This document shows, piece after piece, positions 34,190 to 43,909 of a stretch of DNA of 64,000 nt. The notes beneath the pieces were generated by a model that ran no database searches, had not been told where the DNA came from, and saw only the letters and a program-made list of their open reading frames with translations. Each line of letters opens with the position of its first letter. The stretch's first letter is position 1. Both the position numbers and the translations under genes were made by a program. The DNA is taken from the NCBI GenBank assembly GCA_001298545.1, contig LJCX01000021.1:124001-188000 (forward strand). Reading direction: 5' to 3'. The DNA is from Actinobacteria bacterium OV320. Lineage in GTDB: Bacteria; Actinomycetota; Actinomycetes; Streptomycetales; Streptomycetaceae.

Positions 34190-36582
34190 GCGCTCCGTCG
34201 CGGCCGTCTTCACAGCCGCGGGCCGTGGTCGCCGGCGACCCGCCGCTGCGCCGCCGGGTCACCGTCCGGGGAGTGGTGCAGGGCGTGGGCTTCCGGCCCT
34301 ACCTGTACGGCCTCGCCACCGAACTCGCCCTGGCCGGACACGTCACCAACACCCCGGAGGGCGTCGTCGTGGAGGTCGAGGGAACCGCCTCGGCCGTGGC
34401 CCGGTTCTGCGACCGGATCGCCGCCCAGGCGCCCCCGTTGGCCCGCGTCGAGTCCGTCCACCACCGCGAGATGCCACCCGTCGGCGGCACCGCGTTCACC
34501 ATCCTCACCTCCCGGACCGGCGGACCGGCCCGCACCCTGGTCTCCCCGGATTCCGCCACCTGCGCCGACTGCCTCGCCGAGCTGGCCGACCGGGCGGACC
34601 GGCGGTACCGCCACCCGTTCGTCAACTGCACGCACTGCGGCCCGCGTTTCACGATCGTCACCGGCGTGCCGTACGACCGGGCCCAGACCACCATGGCCGG
34701 CTTCGCCATGTGCTCCGACTGCGCCCGGGAGTACGCGGATCCGGCCGACCGCCGTTTCCACGCGCAGCCGGTCGCCTGCCCGGCCTGCGGACCGCGGCTG
34801 CGGCTGCTCGTCCCGCCGTCCGACGCCCTCCCGGGGACGGACCCGGTCACCGAGGCGCGCGCCCTGCTGTCGGACGGCGCCGTCCTCGCCGTCAAGGGAC
34901 TGGGCGGCTATCACCTGGCCTGTGACGCCACGAACGAGGAGGCCGTCGCCCGGCTGCGCCGCCGCAAGGCACGGGGGGACAAGCCGTTCGCCGTCATGGC
35001 CCGGCGCACGGCCGACGTCGAGCACCTCGTCCGGCTGTCCCCCGAGGAGAGGGAGCTGCTCGAGGGCGGTGTCCGGCCCGTCGTGCTGCTGCGCCGGCGC
35101 CCGGACCCGGTGTCCGCGGCGGGGGCCCCGCGGCCCGCCGAGTCCGTCGCGCCCGGCAGCCCCGACCTCGGCGTGATGCTGCCGTACACCCCCCTGCACC
35201 ATCTCCTGCTCGGCCTGCCCGGCGACCCGGAAGGCCCCCGGCTGCTGGTCATGACCAGCGGCAACGTGTCCGGTGAGCCGATCGTCACCGACGACACCGA
35301 GGCGCTGGAGCGGCTCGCGCCGCTGGCCGACGCCTGGCTCACGCACGACCGGCCGATCCACGTCCCCTGCGACGACTCCGTGGTCCGGGTCTGCGACGGC
35401 GAGCCGCTGGTCCTCCGCCGCTCCCGCGGCTACGCCCCGCTGCCGGTCGCCCTCCCGCTGCCCGTCCGTCCCGCGCTCGCCGTCGGCGGCGACCTGAAGA
35501 ACGCCTTCTGCCTGGGCGCGGGCCGGCGCGCCTGGCTGTCCGCGCACATCGGCGACATGGACGACCTCGCCACCCAGCGGGCCTTCGAGGGAGCGGTGGC
35601 GCAACTGGAGTCCATCACCGGCGTTCGGCCCGGCACCCTGGTGGCCGACCGGCATCCCGGCTACCGCTCCGCCCGGTGGGCCGACCGCCATGCGGCGGCG
35701 CGGCCCGTCGTACGCGTCCAGCACCATCACGCGCACATCGCCGCCGCGATGGCCGAGCACGGGCTGGACGGCACCCGGCCGGTGATCGGCGTCGCCTTCG
35801 ACGGCACGGGCCACGGCGACGACGGTGCCGTCTGGGGCGGCGAGTTCCTGCTCGCGGACTACGACGGCTTCAGCCGGTTCGGGCACCTCGCGTACGTCCC
35901 GCTGCCCGGTGGCGACGCCACGGTACGCAGGCCGTACCGCATGGCGCTGGCCCATCTGTGGGCGGCCGGCATCGACCTGACGGACGACCTCGCCTGCACG
36001 GCCGCCTGTCCGCCCGATGAACTGCGCCTGCTGGAAAGGCAGTTGGAGCTCGGCCTGCACTGTGTCCCCACCTCCAGCATGGGGCGGCTCTTCGACGCCG
36101 TGTCCTCTCTGACCGGGGTGTGCCACCGCGCGGGATACGAGGCACAGGCCGCCGTGGAGCTGGAGGGGGCGGCGCTCGCCGCGCCCACGGGTGACCGGGA
36201 GGCCTACGCCTTCGATCTCCGCGCGCCCCGGCATGCGCGCGAGGAGGGCGACGCGGTACGGGCCGACCCGGCGCCCGTCCTCGCCGCGATCGTCTCCGAC
36301 CTGCGGGCCGGCGTCGGGCCCGCACTGGTCGCGGCCCGCTTCCACCGGGCGGTGACCGGCCTGGTGCACCGGATCTGCGTACGGGCCCGAGAGCGGCACG
36401 GCCTGGACACGGTCGCCCTGACGGGGGGCGTGTTCGCCAACACGCTGCTCTCCTCGGCCTGTTCCGCCGCCCTGTGCGAGGACGGCTTCACGGTCCTGCG
36501 GCACCGGCTGGTGCCGCCGGGCGACGGCGGTCTGGCTTTGGGTCAGCTGATGGTGGCCGCCCGGACGACTCCCACCGACTGA
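34186..36582 (+). CDS. hypF: Carbamoyltransferase HypF
   Basis: A 798-residue protein making the thiocarboxamide precursor of the cyanide ligands. Domains in order: acylphosphatase ([14 protein letters not shown] near residue 30), two zinc fingers (CADC...CTHC and CSDC...CPAC, about 125-205), a YrdC-like domain ([18 protein letters not shown]) and a C-terminal Kae1/HypF carbamoyl domain with [14 protein letters not shown] and [13 protein letters not shown]. The GTG at 34186 overlaps the hypB stop; the longer open frame upstream is only overlap with hypB and hypA. All expected domains are present. In the pathway it passes the carbamoyl group to HypE. Confidence 0.95.
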   Translation: MSAPSRPSSQPRAVVAGDPPLRRRVTVRGVVQGVGFRPYLYGLATELALAGHVTNTPEGVVVEVEGTASAVARFCDRIAAQAPPLARVESVHHREMPPVGGTAFTILTSRTGGPARTLVSPDSATCADCLAELADRADRRYRHPFVNCTHCGPRFTIVTGVPYDRAQTTMAGFAMCSDCAREYADPADRRFHAQPVACPACGPRLRLLVPPSDALPGTDPVTEARALLSDGAVLAVKGLGGYHLACDATNEEAVARLRRRKARGDKPFAVMARRTADVEHLVRLSPEERELLEGGVRPVVLLRRRPDPVSAAGAPRPAESVAPGSPDLGVMLPYTPLHHLLLGLPGDPEGPRLLVMTSGNVSGEPIVTDDTEALERLAPLADAWLTHDRPIHVPCDDSVVRVCDGEPLVLRRSRGYAPLPVALPLPVRPALAVGGDLKNAFCLGAGRRAWLSAHIGDMDDLATQRAFEGAVAQLESITGVRPGTLVADRHPGYRSARWADRHAAARPVVRVQHHHAHIAAAMAEHGLDGTRPVIGVAFDGTGHGDDGAVWGGEFLLADYDGFSRFGHLAYVPLPGGDATVRRPYRMALAHLWAAGIDLTDDLACTAACPPDELRLLERQLELGLHCVPTSSMGRLFDAVSSLTGVCHRAGYEAQAAVELEGAALAAPTGDREAYAFDLRAPRHAREEGDAVRADPAPVLAAIVSDLRAGVGPALVAARFHRAVTGLVHRICVRARERHGLDTVALTGGVFANTLLSSACSAALCEDGFTVLRHRLVPPGDGGLALGQLMVAARTTPTD

Positions 36583-36613
36583 GTAACGCGCGATCCACAG
36601 CGAGGAGAGGCTC

Positions 36614-36919
36614 ATGTGCCTGGCGGTACCCGGCAGAGTGCTGGACATCGAGGACCGGGACGGCACCCGGATGGCCACCGTCGACTTCGGCGGTGTGGTC
36701 AAGGAGGTGTGCCTGGAGTATCTGCCCGATCTCCAGGTCGGCGAGTACGCCATCGTCCACGTCGGCTTCGCCCTTCAGCGGCTGGACGAGGAGTCGGCGC
36801 GGCAGACGCTCGAACTCTTCGCCGAACTCGGCATGCTGCAGGAGGAGTTCGGCGACGCCTGGGAGATGGCGGCGGCGGAGGCGGGCGCGGATCCGGTGGA
36901 AGGGGTGCACAACCAGTGA
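36614..36919 (+). CDS. hypC: Hydrogenase assembly chaperone HypC
   Basis: A 101-residue chaperone with the essential N-terminal Cys in [13 protein letters not shown] and the conserved [10 protein letters not shown]. It carries the Fe(CN)2CO unit with HypD and delivers it to the large-subunit precursor. The ATG at 36614 follows GAGGAGAGG about 7 bases away. It has a slightly longer acidic C-terminus than the E. coli protein. The stop overlaps hypD as GTGA, so HypC and HypD, which form a complex, are translated together. Confidence 0.93.
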   Translation: MCLAVPGRVLDIEDRDGTRMATVDFGGVVKEVCLEYLPDLQVGEYAIVHVGFALQRLDEESARQTLELFAELGMLQEEFGDAWEMAAAEAGADPVEGVHNQ

Positions 36920-38043
36920 AGTACATCGACGAGTTCCAGGATCCGGAGCTGGCCCGTCGGCTGCTCGACGACATTCACGCGACGGTGACGAGGCCGTGGG
37001 CGCTGATGGAGGTCTGCGGCGGCCAGACGCACAGCATCATCCGGCACGGCATCGATCAACTCCTGCCGGAACAGCTGGAGTTGATCCACGGTCCGGGTTG
37101 TCCGGTGTGCGTGACCCCGCTGGAGGTCATCGACAAGGCGCTGGAGATCGCCTCCCGGCCGCAGGTGATCTTCTGTTCCTTCGGGGACATGCTGCGGGTG
37201 CCGGGCACCGGACGGGACCTGTTCCAGGTGCGCGGGGAGGGCGGCGACGTGCGAGTCGTCTACTCGCCGCTCGACGCGCTGCGGATCGCCCAGCAGAACC
37301 CGGACCGCGAGGTGGTGTTCTTCGGCATCGGCTTCGAGACGACGGCTCCCCCCAACGCCATGACGGTCCACCAGGCCCGGAAGCTGGGCATCCTGAACTT
37401 CAGCATGCTGGTGTCCCATGTCCGGGTGCCGCCGGCCATCGAGGCGATCATGTCCTCGCCGAGCTGCCGGGTGCAGGGCTTCCTCGCGGCCGGGCACGTG
37501 TGCAGCGTGATGGGTGTGGAGGAGTATCCGGAACTGGCGGAGCGCTTCCGCGTCCCGATCGTCGTGACGGGCTTCGAGCCGCTGGACATCCTCGAAGGCG
37601 TGCGCCGGGCCGTCCGTCAGCTGGAACGCGGCGAGCACACCGTCGACAACGCCTACGCCCGTGCCGTCCGCCCGGAGGGCAACCCGGCCGCGCGGGCCAT
37701 GCTGGAGGACGTCTTCGAGGTCACCGACCGCGCCTGGCGCGGAATCGGCGTGATCCCCGACAGCGGCTGGCGGCTGTCGTCGAAGTACCGCGACCACGAC
37801 GCCGAGCACCGCTTCGCCGTCGAGGGGATCCGGACGAAGGAGCCGGCCGAGTGCCGCAGCGGCGAGGTCCTGCAGGGGCTGCTCAAGCCGCACGAGTGCG
37901 AGGCCTTCGGCACCCTGTGCACCCCCCGCACCCCCCTGGGCGCCACCATGGTCTCCAGCGAGGGTGCCTGCGCCGCGTACTACCTCTACCGGCGGCTGGA
38001 CATGCCCGCCGTCAAGGCCCGGGAGGCGACCCCCGTTGTCTGA
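36916..38043 (+). CDS. hypD: Hydrogenase formation protein HypD
   Basis: A 375-residue Fe-S protein. Conserved motifs are [30 protein letters not shown] and, near the C-terminus, the [4Fe-4S]-binding cysteines in [26 protein letters not shown] and EGACAAYY. It scaffolds assembly of the Fe(CN)2CO centre together with HypC and HypE. It starts with GTG in a GTGA overlap with hypC, and its end overlaps the hypE start by 8 bases. Length and motifs are normal. Confidence 0.96.
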   Translation: MKYIDEFQDPELARRLLDDIHATVTRPWALMEVCGGQTHSIIRHGIDQLLPEQLELIHGPGCPVCVTPLEVIDKALEIASRPQVIFCSFGDMLRVPGTGRDLFQVRGEGGDVRVVYSPLDALRIAQQNPDREVVFFGIGFETTAPPNAMTVHQARKLGILNFSMLVSHVRVPPAIEAIMSSPSCRVQGFLAAGHVCSVMGVEEYPELAERFRVPIVVTGFEPLDILEGVRRAVRQLERGEHTVDNAYARAVRPEGNPAARAMLEDVFEVTDRAWRGIGVIPDSGWRLSSKYRDHDAEHRFAVEGIRTKEPAECRSGEVLQGLLKPHECEAFGTLCTPRTPLGATMVSSEGACAAYYLYRRLDMPAVKAREATPVV

Positions 38044-39127
38044 CATCACCGATCTGCCCGCGCCCGGCCCTACCCGCGCCCTCGACGTCGAGGGCTGGAC
38101 CTGTCCGGCGCCGCTGCGTGACCGGCCCCGGGTCGTCATGGGCCACGGTGGCGGGGGAGTGCTCTCCGCCGAACTGGTCCAGCAGATCTTCGCGCCCGCC
38201 TTCGGGGGCGAGGTGCTCGCCCAGCTGGGCGACTCCGCCGTCCTGACCGTGGGCGGGGCCAGGCTGGCGTTCTCCACCGACTCCTACGTGGTGCGGCCGC
38301 TGTTCTTCCCCGGCGGCAGCATCGGCGACCTCGCGGTCAACGGCACCGTCAACGACCTCGCCATGAGCGGTGCCCGTGCCGCCTACCTCTCCTGCGGATT
38401 CATCCTGGAGGAGGGCGTAGAGCTCGACGTGGTCCGGCGGGTGTCCGAGGCGCTGGGCGCGGCCGCGCGCACCGCCGGGGTGGAGGTGGCCACCGGGGAC
38501 ACCAAGGTGGTGGAGGCCGGACACGGTGACGGGATCTACCTCAACACGGCGGGCATCGGTCTCGTCCCCGCGGGCGTGGACCTGCGGCCGCAGCGGGTCG
38601 TGCCCGGTGATGTGGTGATCGTCAGTGGTGCCATCGGTGTCCACGGGGTGGCGGTCATGAGCGTGCGTGAGGGTCTGGAGTTCGGGGTCGAGATCAAGAG
38701 CGACTGTGCGGCGCTCGGCGGTCTGGTCGACGCCATGCTGGCCGTCACCCCGGATCTGCACGTGCTGCGCGATCCCACCCGAGGCGGCCTGGCGGCCGCG
38801 CTCAACGAGATCGCGGCGGCCTCCGGCGCGGGGGTGGTCATCCGGGAACGAGCCGTCCCGGTCCCGTCGGCCGTGGCCAACGCCTGCGCCATCCTGGGCC
38901 TGGACCCCATGTACATCGCCAACGAGGGCAAGCTCGTGGCCTTCGTCCCGCGCGAGCACGCAGACGCCGTCCTCGAGGCGATGCGGGCCCATCCGCTGGG
39001 CGCGGAGTCCGTGGTCATCGGTGAGGCCGTCGAGGACCATCCGGGGATGGTCGTGGCCAGGACCGGGCTGGGCGGGACACGGGTGGTCGATCTGCCGATC
39101 GGGGAGCAGTTGCCGCGTATCTGCTGA
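38036..39127 (+). CDS. hypE: Carbamoyl-dehydrating protein HypE
   Basis: A 363-residue PurM/AIR-synthase-like protein. It has [33 protein letters not shown] and the C-terminal LPRIC, whose last Cys receives the carbamoyl group from HypF and is dehydrated to thiocyanate. The start is assigned to TTG at 38036 ([10 protein letters not shown]) because it has GGAGG 9 bases upstream and the N-terminus then has a normal length; the open frame extends further into hypD without similarity. It is the last gene of the hydrogenase locus. Confidence 0.94.
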   Translation: MSDITDLPAPGPTRALDVEGWTCPAPLRDRPRVVMGHGGGGVLSAELVQQIFAPAFGGEVLAQLGDSAVLTVGGARLAFSTDSYVVRPLFFPGGSIGDLAVNGTVNDLAMSGARAAYLSCGFILEEGVELDVVRRVSEALGAAARTAGVEVATGDTKVVEAGHGDGIYLNTAGIGLVPAGVDLRPQRVVPGDVVIVSGAIGVHGVAVMSVREGLEFGVEIKSDCAALGGLVDAMLAVTPDLHVLRDPTRGGLAAALNEIAAASGAGVVIRERAVPVPSAVANACAILGLDPMYIANEGKLVAFVPREHADAVLEAMRAHPLGAESVVIGEAVEDHPGMVVARTGLGGTRVVDLPIGEQLPRIC

Positions 39128-39229
39128 CGGGGATCCCGTGCGGTCCCGCGCGGTATCGCGTGCCGCAGGGATCCGCGACGCGGTCGCGGGGGCGTGGAGG
39201 TGCCGGCCGTCCACGCCCCGAGCGGGCCG

Positions 39230-39616
39230 TCAGCGCGATGGGCGTCCTGAGGGCGGGTCCTGTGGGTCCACGCCGGTGGTGGCGGACGCGTCCCTGGTGC
39301 CGCTGGGGCGCTGGGAGCGGCCCTTGGGGCCGGTGTCCCGCCGGCCCTTCTCGTCCGCGTCGGCGTACTCCTCGCCGCGTCCGCCGTGACTCTTGACCGT
39401 GTCCCCCGGAACGGACTTCGTCTCCTGCGCGGACCTGGTCCGGCCGCGGCCCTTCGCGTCGGCGTGCTCTGCGGGGTGGAAGGAGCGGTGGGCGCTGGGG
39501 TTGTCCTGCTGACGTGTCTCGTCCACATCGGGGGACCAGCCGTGCTGCCCGGTGCCCTCGTGCCGGCTCGGCCCCTCGCCGTGCGGTGGCTCGGACGAAC
39601 GTGGTTTCTTCGACAT
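39230..39616 (-). CDS. Hydrophilic hypothetical protein
   Basis: A 128-residue protein, very rich in Gly, Arg, Asp, Ser and His and with almost no hydrophobic residues (for example GTGQHGWSPDVDETRQQDNP, RGRGRTRSAQETKSVPGDT). It is predicted to be intrinsically disordered. I recall similar disordered proteins in other streptomycetes, often with the same HGWSPDV-type wording, but with no known function. It converges with hypE. The ATG at 39616 has only a weak AGG-type ribosome-binding site. The opposite strand is also open but has no motif. Confidence 0.5.
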   Translation of the reverse strand: MSKKPRSSEPPHGEGPSRHEGTGQHGWSPDVDETRQQDNPSAHRSFHPAEHADAKGRGRTRSAQETKSVPGDTVKSHGGRGEEYADADEKGRRDTGPKGRSQRPSGTRDASATTGVDPQDPPSGRPSR

Positions 39617-39857
39617 GGTCCGACCTGCCTGTTCCTGATCGGTGGAGGACGCCGGTCGAGCGCCACCGTGCTCACTCAATTATCCCCTCTTGCCATATTT
39701 CGAGCACATCGTGACCTCGTGCGTCCTGCTCGCCCGGCCGGAACGGCCTTGCCGAGTAATTGTTGTCGAAATTGTTGACGATCCCTCCGGTGTGGGCCAC
39801 GCTGACCGCTCGGTGGCGCCGTCGCCCGTGGCGCGCCCGCACCGAGAGGGGAACCCC

Positions 39858-41633
39858 ATGCGTTGGTCCTTCGTCCGCGGTCGAAGGAGACCGGCCACAG
39901 TCGCCGCCCGGGTGGCGGTGGTGGCCATGCTCGCCGCTGTCCTGGTGCCGGTCACGAGCGCGAGCGGCGCGCAGGCGCCGCACCGCGCCGTCACGGCCGA
40001 CGGCCTGGCGGATCTGCCCGCGGTGCCGCCCGTGATGGACTGCGCCGGTGTGACCGGCCTCGACCTGGACGGGGTCACCGACGCGCCGGTCACGATCTCA
40101 TCGGCGACCGTCGTGACGACCGGCGCGGCCCCCTACTGCGAAGTGCGGGGGACCATCGCCCCCGCGAACACCATTGTCATGCGCCTGCCGGTCAACGGCT
40201 GGACGCAGCGCTACGTCCAGACCGGCTGCGGTGGTCTGTGCGGAAACGCCGCCATCAACTACGGCCAGGCGACGACCTGTCCGGTCGTCCAGGACGGCAC
40301 GGTCGCGAGTGCCACGACCGACATGGGCCACCAGGGCCAAAACGACGGCTCATGGGCGCTGGACGACCCGCAGGCGCAGATCGACTTCGCCTACCGGGGT
40401 GTGCACGTCACGTCCCAGGTGGCCAAGGCGGTCATCGCGAGCTTCTACGGCAAGCGCCCCGCCTACTCGTACTTCACCGGCTGCTCCGACGGCGGCCGTG
40501 AGGCGCTCATGGAGGCGCAGCGCTACCCGGACGACTTCGACGGCATCGCCGCCGGCGCGCCCGCGAACAACATGGTCGTCCAGAACACCTTCCACCACGC
40601 CTGGAACGTGCTGACGAACAGGGACGCGAACGGCGACTACATCCTCCTCGCCGACAGGCTGCCCCTGATCCACCGGGCCGTGCTGGCGGCCTGCGACGCG
40701 CTGGACGGACTGACGGACGGGCTGCTCGACGACCCGCGGCGCTGCGACTTCGACCCGAGGACGCTGGTGTGCGTGTCCGGTCAGGACCCGTCGACGTGCC
40801 TGACGGCGGCGCAGGCCGCGGTGGTCCAGCGACTGCACGACGGCGCCACCGACGCGCAGGGCCGCAGGCTGGAGCCGGCCATCTCCCACGAGTGGGGCTC
40901 CGAACCGGAGTGGACGCTTTTCGTGCCGAAGGCGCAGGGCGAGACGGTGGCGAGCGAGAACTTCGTGACGTCCTTCGCCCGCTATCTGGCGTACCCGAAC
41001 GCCCCCGACCCGCAGTTCCAGCTCTCGGACCTCGACTTCACCGTCGAGTCGTTCTGGAAGACCGTCCAGTCCTCCAGCTATCTGGCGGCCATGGACCCCG
41101 ACCTCGGCGCCTTCGAGAAGAGCGGCGGCAAGCTGCTCCTCTGGCACGGCTGGAACGACCAGCACATCTCACCGCAGGGGACGCTGGCCTACTACGACGC
41201 CCTGCGCGACACGATGGGGGCGAGGACGGCCGACCGGTTCGCCAAGCTGTACATGTTCCCGGGCGTGGCCCATTGCGGGGGCGGTGACGGGCCGAACACC
41301 TTCGATGTCCTCACCCCGGTGATGGCCTGGGTGGAGAGCGCCACCGCGCCCGGCCGGATCGTCGCGTCCAAGAGCACGAACGGCACCGTGACGCGCACCC
41401 GTCCCGTGTACCCGTATCCCAAGGTCGCCCGCTACGACGGAACGGGCAGCGTCGACGACGCCGCGAACTTCGTGGCCCGGACCCCGTCGGCCGGCCCGGA
41501 CGGCGGCGCCTACGACTGGCTGGGCGAGCGCCTGTACTCCTCTGGCTACCAGACATGGTGCAGGGCCGTGGACGGCAGACTGGTGTGCCGCCCGACCCGG
41601 ACCTGGCTGACGGAACGGGAGCGGGCCGCCTAG
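39858..41633 (+). CDS. Secreted tannase/feruloyl esterase family protein
   Basis: A 591-residue protein with an N-terminal Sec/Tat-like signal (MRWSFVRGRRRPATVAARVA followed by a hydrophobic core ending near ASGAQA). The alpha/beta-hydrolase domain has GCSDGGREAL with the nucleophilic Ser, the catalytic Asp in WHGWNDQHIS and the His in GVAHCGGGDGPN, exactly the tannase triad arrangement; paired cysteines flank it (QTGCGGLCGNA). The family hydrolyses esters of gallate, ferulate or related phenolic acids outside the cell. GAGAGGGGA precedes the ATG at 39858. It seems monocistronic, as a strong terminator follows 8 bases after the stop. Its products could feed the aromatic operon at 50-56 kb, though no regulation links them. 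Confidence 0.88.
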   Translation: MRWSFVRGRRRPATVAARVAVVAMLAAVLVPVTSASGAQAPHRAVTADGLADLPAVPPVMDCAGVTGLDLDGVTDAPVTISSATVVTTGAAPYCEVRGTIAPANTIVMRLPVNGWTQRYVQTGCGGLCGNAAINYGQATTCPVVQDGTVASATTDMGHQGQNDGSWALDDPQAQIDFAYRGVHVTSQVAKAVIASFYGKRPAYSYFTGCSDGGREALMEAQRYPDDFDGIAAGAPANNMVVQNTFHHAWNVLTNRDANGDYILLADRLPLIHRAVLAACDALDGLTDGLLDDPRRCDFDPRTLVCVSGQDPSTCLTAAQAAVVQRLHDGATDAQGRRLEPAISHEWGSEPEWTLFVPKAQGETVASENFVTSFARYLAYPNAPDPQFQLSDLDFTVESFWKTVQSSSYLAAMDPDLGAFEKSGGKLLLWHGWNDQHISPQGTLAYYDALRDTMGARTADRFAKLYMFPGVAHCGGGDGPNTFDVLTPVMAWVESATAPGRIVASKSTNGTVTRTRPVYPYPKVARYDGTGSVDDAANFVARTPSAGPDGGAYDWLGERLYSSGYQTWCRAVDGRLVCRPTRTWLTERERAA

Positions 41634-41640
41634 CCGCGGA

Positions 41641-41666
41641 GCCGGCGTCCCGAGAGGGGCGCCGGC
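41641..41666 (+). terminator. Terminator of the tannase-like gene
   Basis: GCCGGCGTCCC and GGGGCGCCGGC pair over 11 bases (one G-T) around the tetraloop GAGA, followed by GTTT. It lies 8 bases past the stop codon. Confidence 0.75.
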
Positions 41667-41748
41667 GTTTCCGGCCGGCGTTCGCCGTGTCGAAGCCCTC
41701 CGCGCGCTCCTCGCCGATGCCCTGGGCGGAAGCCGCTCTGAGTAAGGC

Positions 41749-41997
41749 AGCTTCCACAACATCCTCGCCAACCCGCACGCCGGCCTGCTGTACCTGATCC
41801 CCGGCGGCAAGGAGGTCCTGCGCGTCAACGGCCGGGCCCGCATCCTCACCGACGCCCCGTTCTTCGAGGCCATGACGCTCGACGGCCGGCGGCCCGAGCT
41901 CGCCCTGGTCCTGGAGATCGACGAGGTCTACCTGCACTGCCCGGCGTCGTTGCGCCGCTCGGGCGTATGGAATCCGGCGTCGTGGCGGACCGGCTGA
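41749..41997 (+). pseudogene. 5'-truncated PPOX/FMN-binding family gene
   Basis: The frame encodes residues such as FHNILANPHAGLLYLIPGG, VLRVNGRARIL and VLEIDEVYLHCPASLRRSG and ends at TGA 41995-41997. This is the C-terminal half of pyridoxamine-phosphate-oxidase-like FMN proteins (MSMEG_1061-type). An in-frame TAA at 41743 precedes it and no start codon exists, so the N-terminal half has been lost. Confidence 0.7.
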
Positions 41998-42030
41998 GCC
42001 GGGTGCGGGGCACGCCTGATCAACTTGAAT

Positions 42031-42049
42031 TTAGGTTAGGCTAACCTTC
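42031..42049 (+). promoter_or_regulatory. Iron box (DmdR/IdeR operator)
   Basis: TTAGGTTAGGCTAACCTTC matches the 19-base actinobacterial iron-box palindrome at 17 positions. It ends 5 bases before the GTG of the importer operon, so binding of the iron-loaded DtxR-family repressor would block transcription. Confidence 0.92.
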
Positions 42050-42054
42050 GTCGC

Positions 42055-42924
42055 GTGAGATCTGGTGAAGAAGCAGCCGCCACCCCGCGGCTACGCGGTC
42101 ATGAACTGTCGGCCACGGGTGTGACCGTGTCGTACGACGGCGTCGACGTCGTGCACGGCGCCTCGGTCGCGCTCCGGCCCGGCGAGGTGACCGTGCTGGT
42201 CGGTCCCAACGGCAGCGGCAAGTCGACGCTCCTGCGGACCATCGCCCGGCTCCAGCCGGCCCGCCACGCCACGCTCAGGATCGATGCCGACACCGACGGC
42301 CTCACCCTGACCACCCGTGAGTTCGCACGGCACGTCGCCCTGCTGACCCAGGGTCGCCCCACCCCCAGCGGGCTGACGGTGCGGGACCTCGTCGAGTTCG
42401 GCCGCTACCCGTACCGGGGCCGCTTCGGCCGGCCCGATCCGGACGCGTCGGCCGCGGTCGACCGGGCACTCGCGCTGACCGGTGTCACGGACCTCGCCGA
42501 GCGGGGCGCCGACCACCTGTCCGGCGGGCAACTGCAGCGGGTCTGGCTGGCCGGCTGCCTCGCGCAGGAGACCGGCGTGCTGCTGCTGGACGAGCCGACG
42601 ACCTATCTCGACCTGCGCTACCAGGTCGAACTCCTCGACCTCGTCCGCGACCTGGCGGACGACCACGGGATCGCCGTCGGCGTCGTGCTGCACGACCTCG
42701 ACCAGGCGGCGGCCGTCGCGGACCGGATCACGCTGCTCGAAGCGGGCCGGATCGTCGCCGACGGCCTGCCCGAGGACGTCCTCACCCCGGAACGCCTGAC
42801 CGCTGTCTACGGCATCCGGATCGACGTCGACACCGACCCCCTGACCGGCCGACTGCGCACCCGCCCGATCGGCCGCCACCACACTCGACACACTCGAACC
42901 GAAAGGCTCGGCACCACCTCATGA
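42055..42924 (+). CDS. Ferric-siderophore ABC transporter, ATP-binding protein
   Basis: A 289-residue FecE/FhuC-type ATPase: Walker A GPNGSGKST at 50-58, Q-loop LLTQGRPTPSGLTV, signature LSGGQLQRVWLAG, Walker B VLLLDEPT and the H-loop VVLHDLDQA. It energises import of ferric hydroxamate- or other siderophores through the permease at 43910. The GTG at 42055 lies only 5 bases after the iron box, consistent with a leaderless message repressed by iron. The C-terminal tail is rich in Arg/His (RHHTRHTRTERL). It is the first gene of a three-gene operon and overlaps the binding-protein gene at ATGA. Confidence 0.93.
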   Translation: MRSGEEAAATPRLRGHELSATGVTVSYDGVDVVHGASVALRPGEVTVLVGPNGSGKSTLLRTIARLQPARHATLRIDADTDGLTLTTREFARHVALLTQGRPTPSGLTVRDLVEFGRYPYRGRFGRPDPDASAAVDRALALTGVTDLAERGADHLSGGQLQRVWLAGCLAQETGVLLLDEPTTYLDLRYQVELLDLVRDLADDHGIAVGVVLHDLDQAAAVADRITLLEAGRIVADGLPEDVLTPERLTAVYGIRIDVDTDPLTGRLRTRPIGRHHTRHTRTERLGTTS

Positions 42925-43901
42925 GACGCCTCCTGTTCACCGCGGCCACCACCACCGCCGCGGCGCTCACCCTCGCCGCCTGCGGCACCACCGAGCCGGC
43001 CGCCGACAGCTCCGAGAAGCCCTCCCGGGCCATCAGCCTCACGGACGCCACCGGCGCGAAGATCAAGCTCGACGGCCCGGCCACCAAGGTCGTCGCCACC
43101 GAGTGGAACGTCGTCGAGAGCCTCGTCACGCTCGGCGTGGACCCGGTCGGCGTCGCCGACGTCAAGGGCTACAAGACCTGGGACACCGCCGTCCCGCTGA
43201 AGAACGAGCCTAAGGACATCGGCACCCGCGGCGAGCCGAGCATGGACACCATCGCCTCGCTCGCGCCCGACCTCATCGTGGCCACCACCGATCTGACCCC
43301 CGCCGCGGTGAAGCAACTGCGCAAGGTCGCCCCGGTGCTGGAGGTGACGTCCGCCGACTCCACCGACCAGATCGGCCAGATGCTGGAGAACCTCGACCTC
43401 ATCGCCAAGGCCACCGGCACCGCTGCCGAGGCCGAGTCGGCCCGTGCGGCCTTCGAGGCCAAGGTCGCCGAGGGCAAGAAGGCCCTCGCCGCCGCCGGTC
43501 TCGCCGGTGCGCGGTACGCCTTCGCCGACGGCTACGTCGCCTCCAACCAGGTCTCCCTGCGCCCCTACACCAGCGGTTCGCTCATCGGGGCCGTCAACGA
43601 GGCGGTCGGCCTGAAGAACGCCTGGACGGTCAAGGGAGACGCGGCCTACGGCCTCGGCACCACCGACGTCGAAGGCCTCACCGCCCTGCCGAAGGACACC
43701 CGGTTCGCCTACATAGCCAACGACGACGACGCGAGCAGCACGCCCTTCACCGGCGCGCTGGCGAAGAACGCCGTGTGGACGTCCCTGCCGTTCGTGAAGG
43801 CCGGCGAGGTGCACCGACTGCCCGACGGCATCTGGATGTTCGGCGGTCCCGAGTCGATGGAGGCGTACATCGACGCCGTCGTCGACGCGCTGACGAAGTA
43901 G
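42921..43901 (+). CDS. Iron-siderophore-binding lipoprotein
   Basis: A 326-residue periplasmic-binding-fold (FhuD/FecB) protein. A lipoprotein signal ends at LTLAAC with Cys21 as the lipid anchor. Two lobes linked by a long helix are suggested by VVATEWNVVESLVTLGVDPV in the first and a second-lobe segment with RYAFADGYVASNQVSLRPY. It captures the ferric siderophore outside the membrane for the adjacent permease. ATGA coupling with the ATPase gene implies similar expression; iron control comes from the operator at 42031. The siderophore cannot be told from sequence. Confidence 0.93.
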   Translation: MRRLLFTAATTTAAALTLAACGTTEPAADSSEKPSRAISLTDATGAKIKLDGPATKVVATEWNVVESLVTLGVDPVGVADVKGYKTWDTAVPLKNEPKDIGTRGEPSMDTIASLAPDLIVATTDLTPAAVKQLRKVAPVLEVTSADSTDQIGQMLENLDLIAKATGTAAEAESARAAFEAKVAEGKKALAAAGLAGARYAFADGYVASNQVSLRPYTSGSLIGAVNEAVGLKNAWTVKGDAAYGLGTTDVEGLTALPKDTRFAYIANDDDASSTPFTGALAKNAVWTSLPFVKAGEVHRLPDGIWMFGGPESMEAYIDAVVDALTK

Positions 43902-43909
43902 CGCCGGCC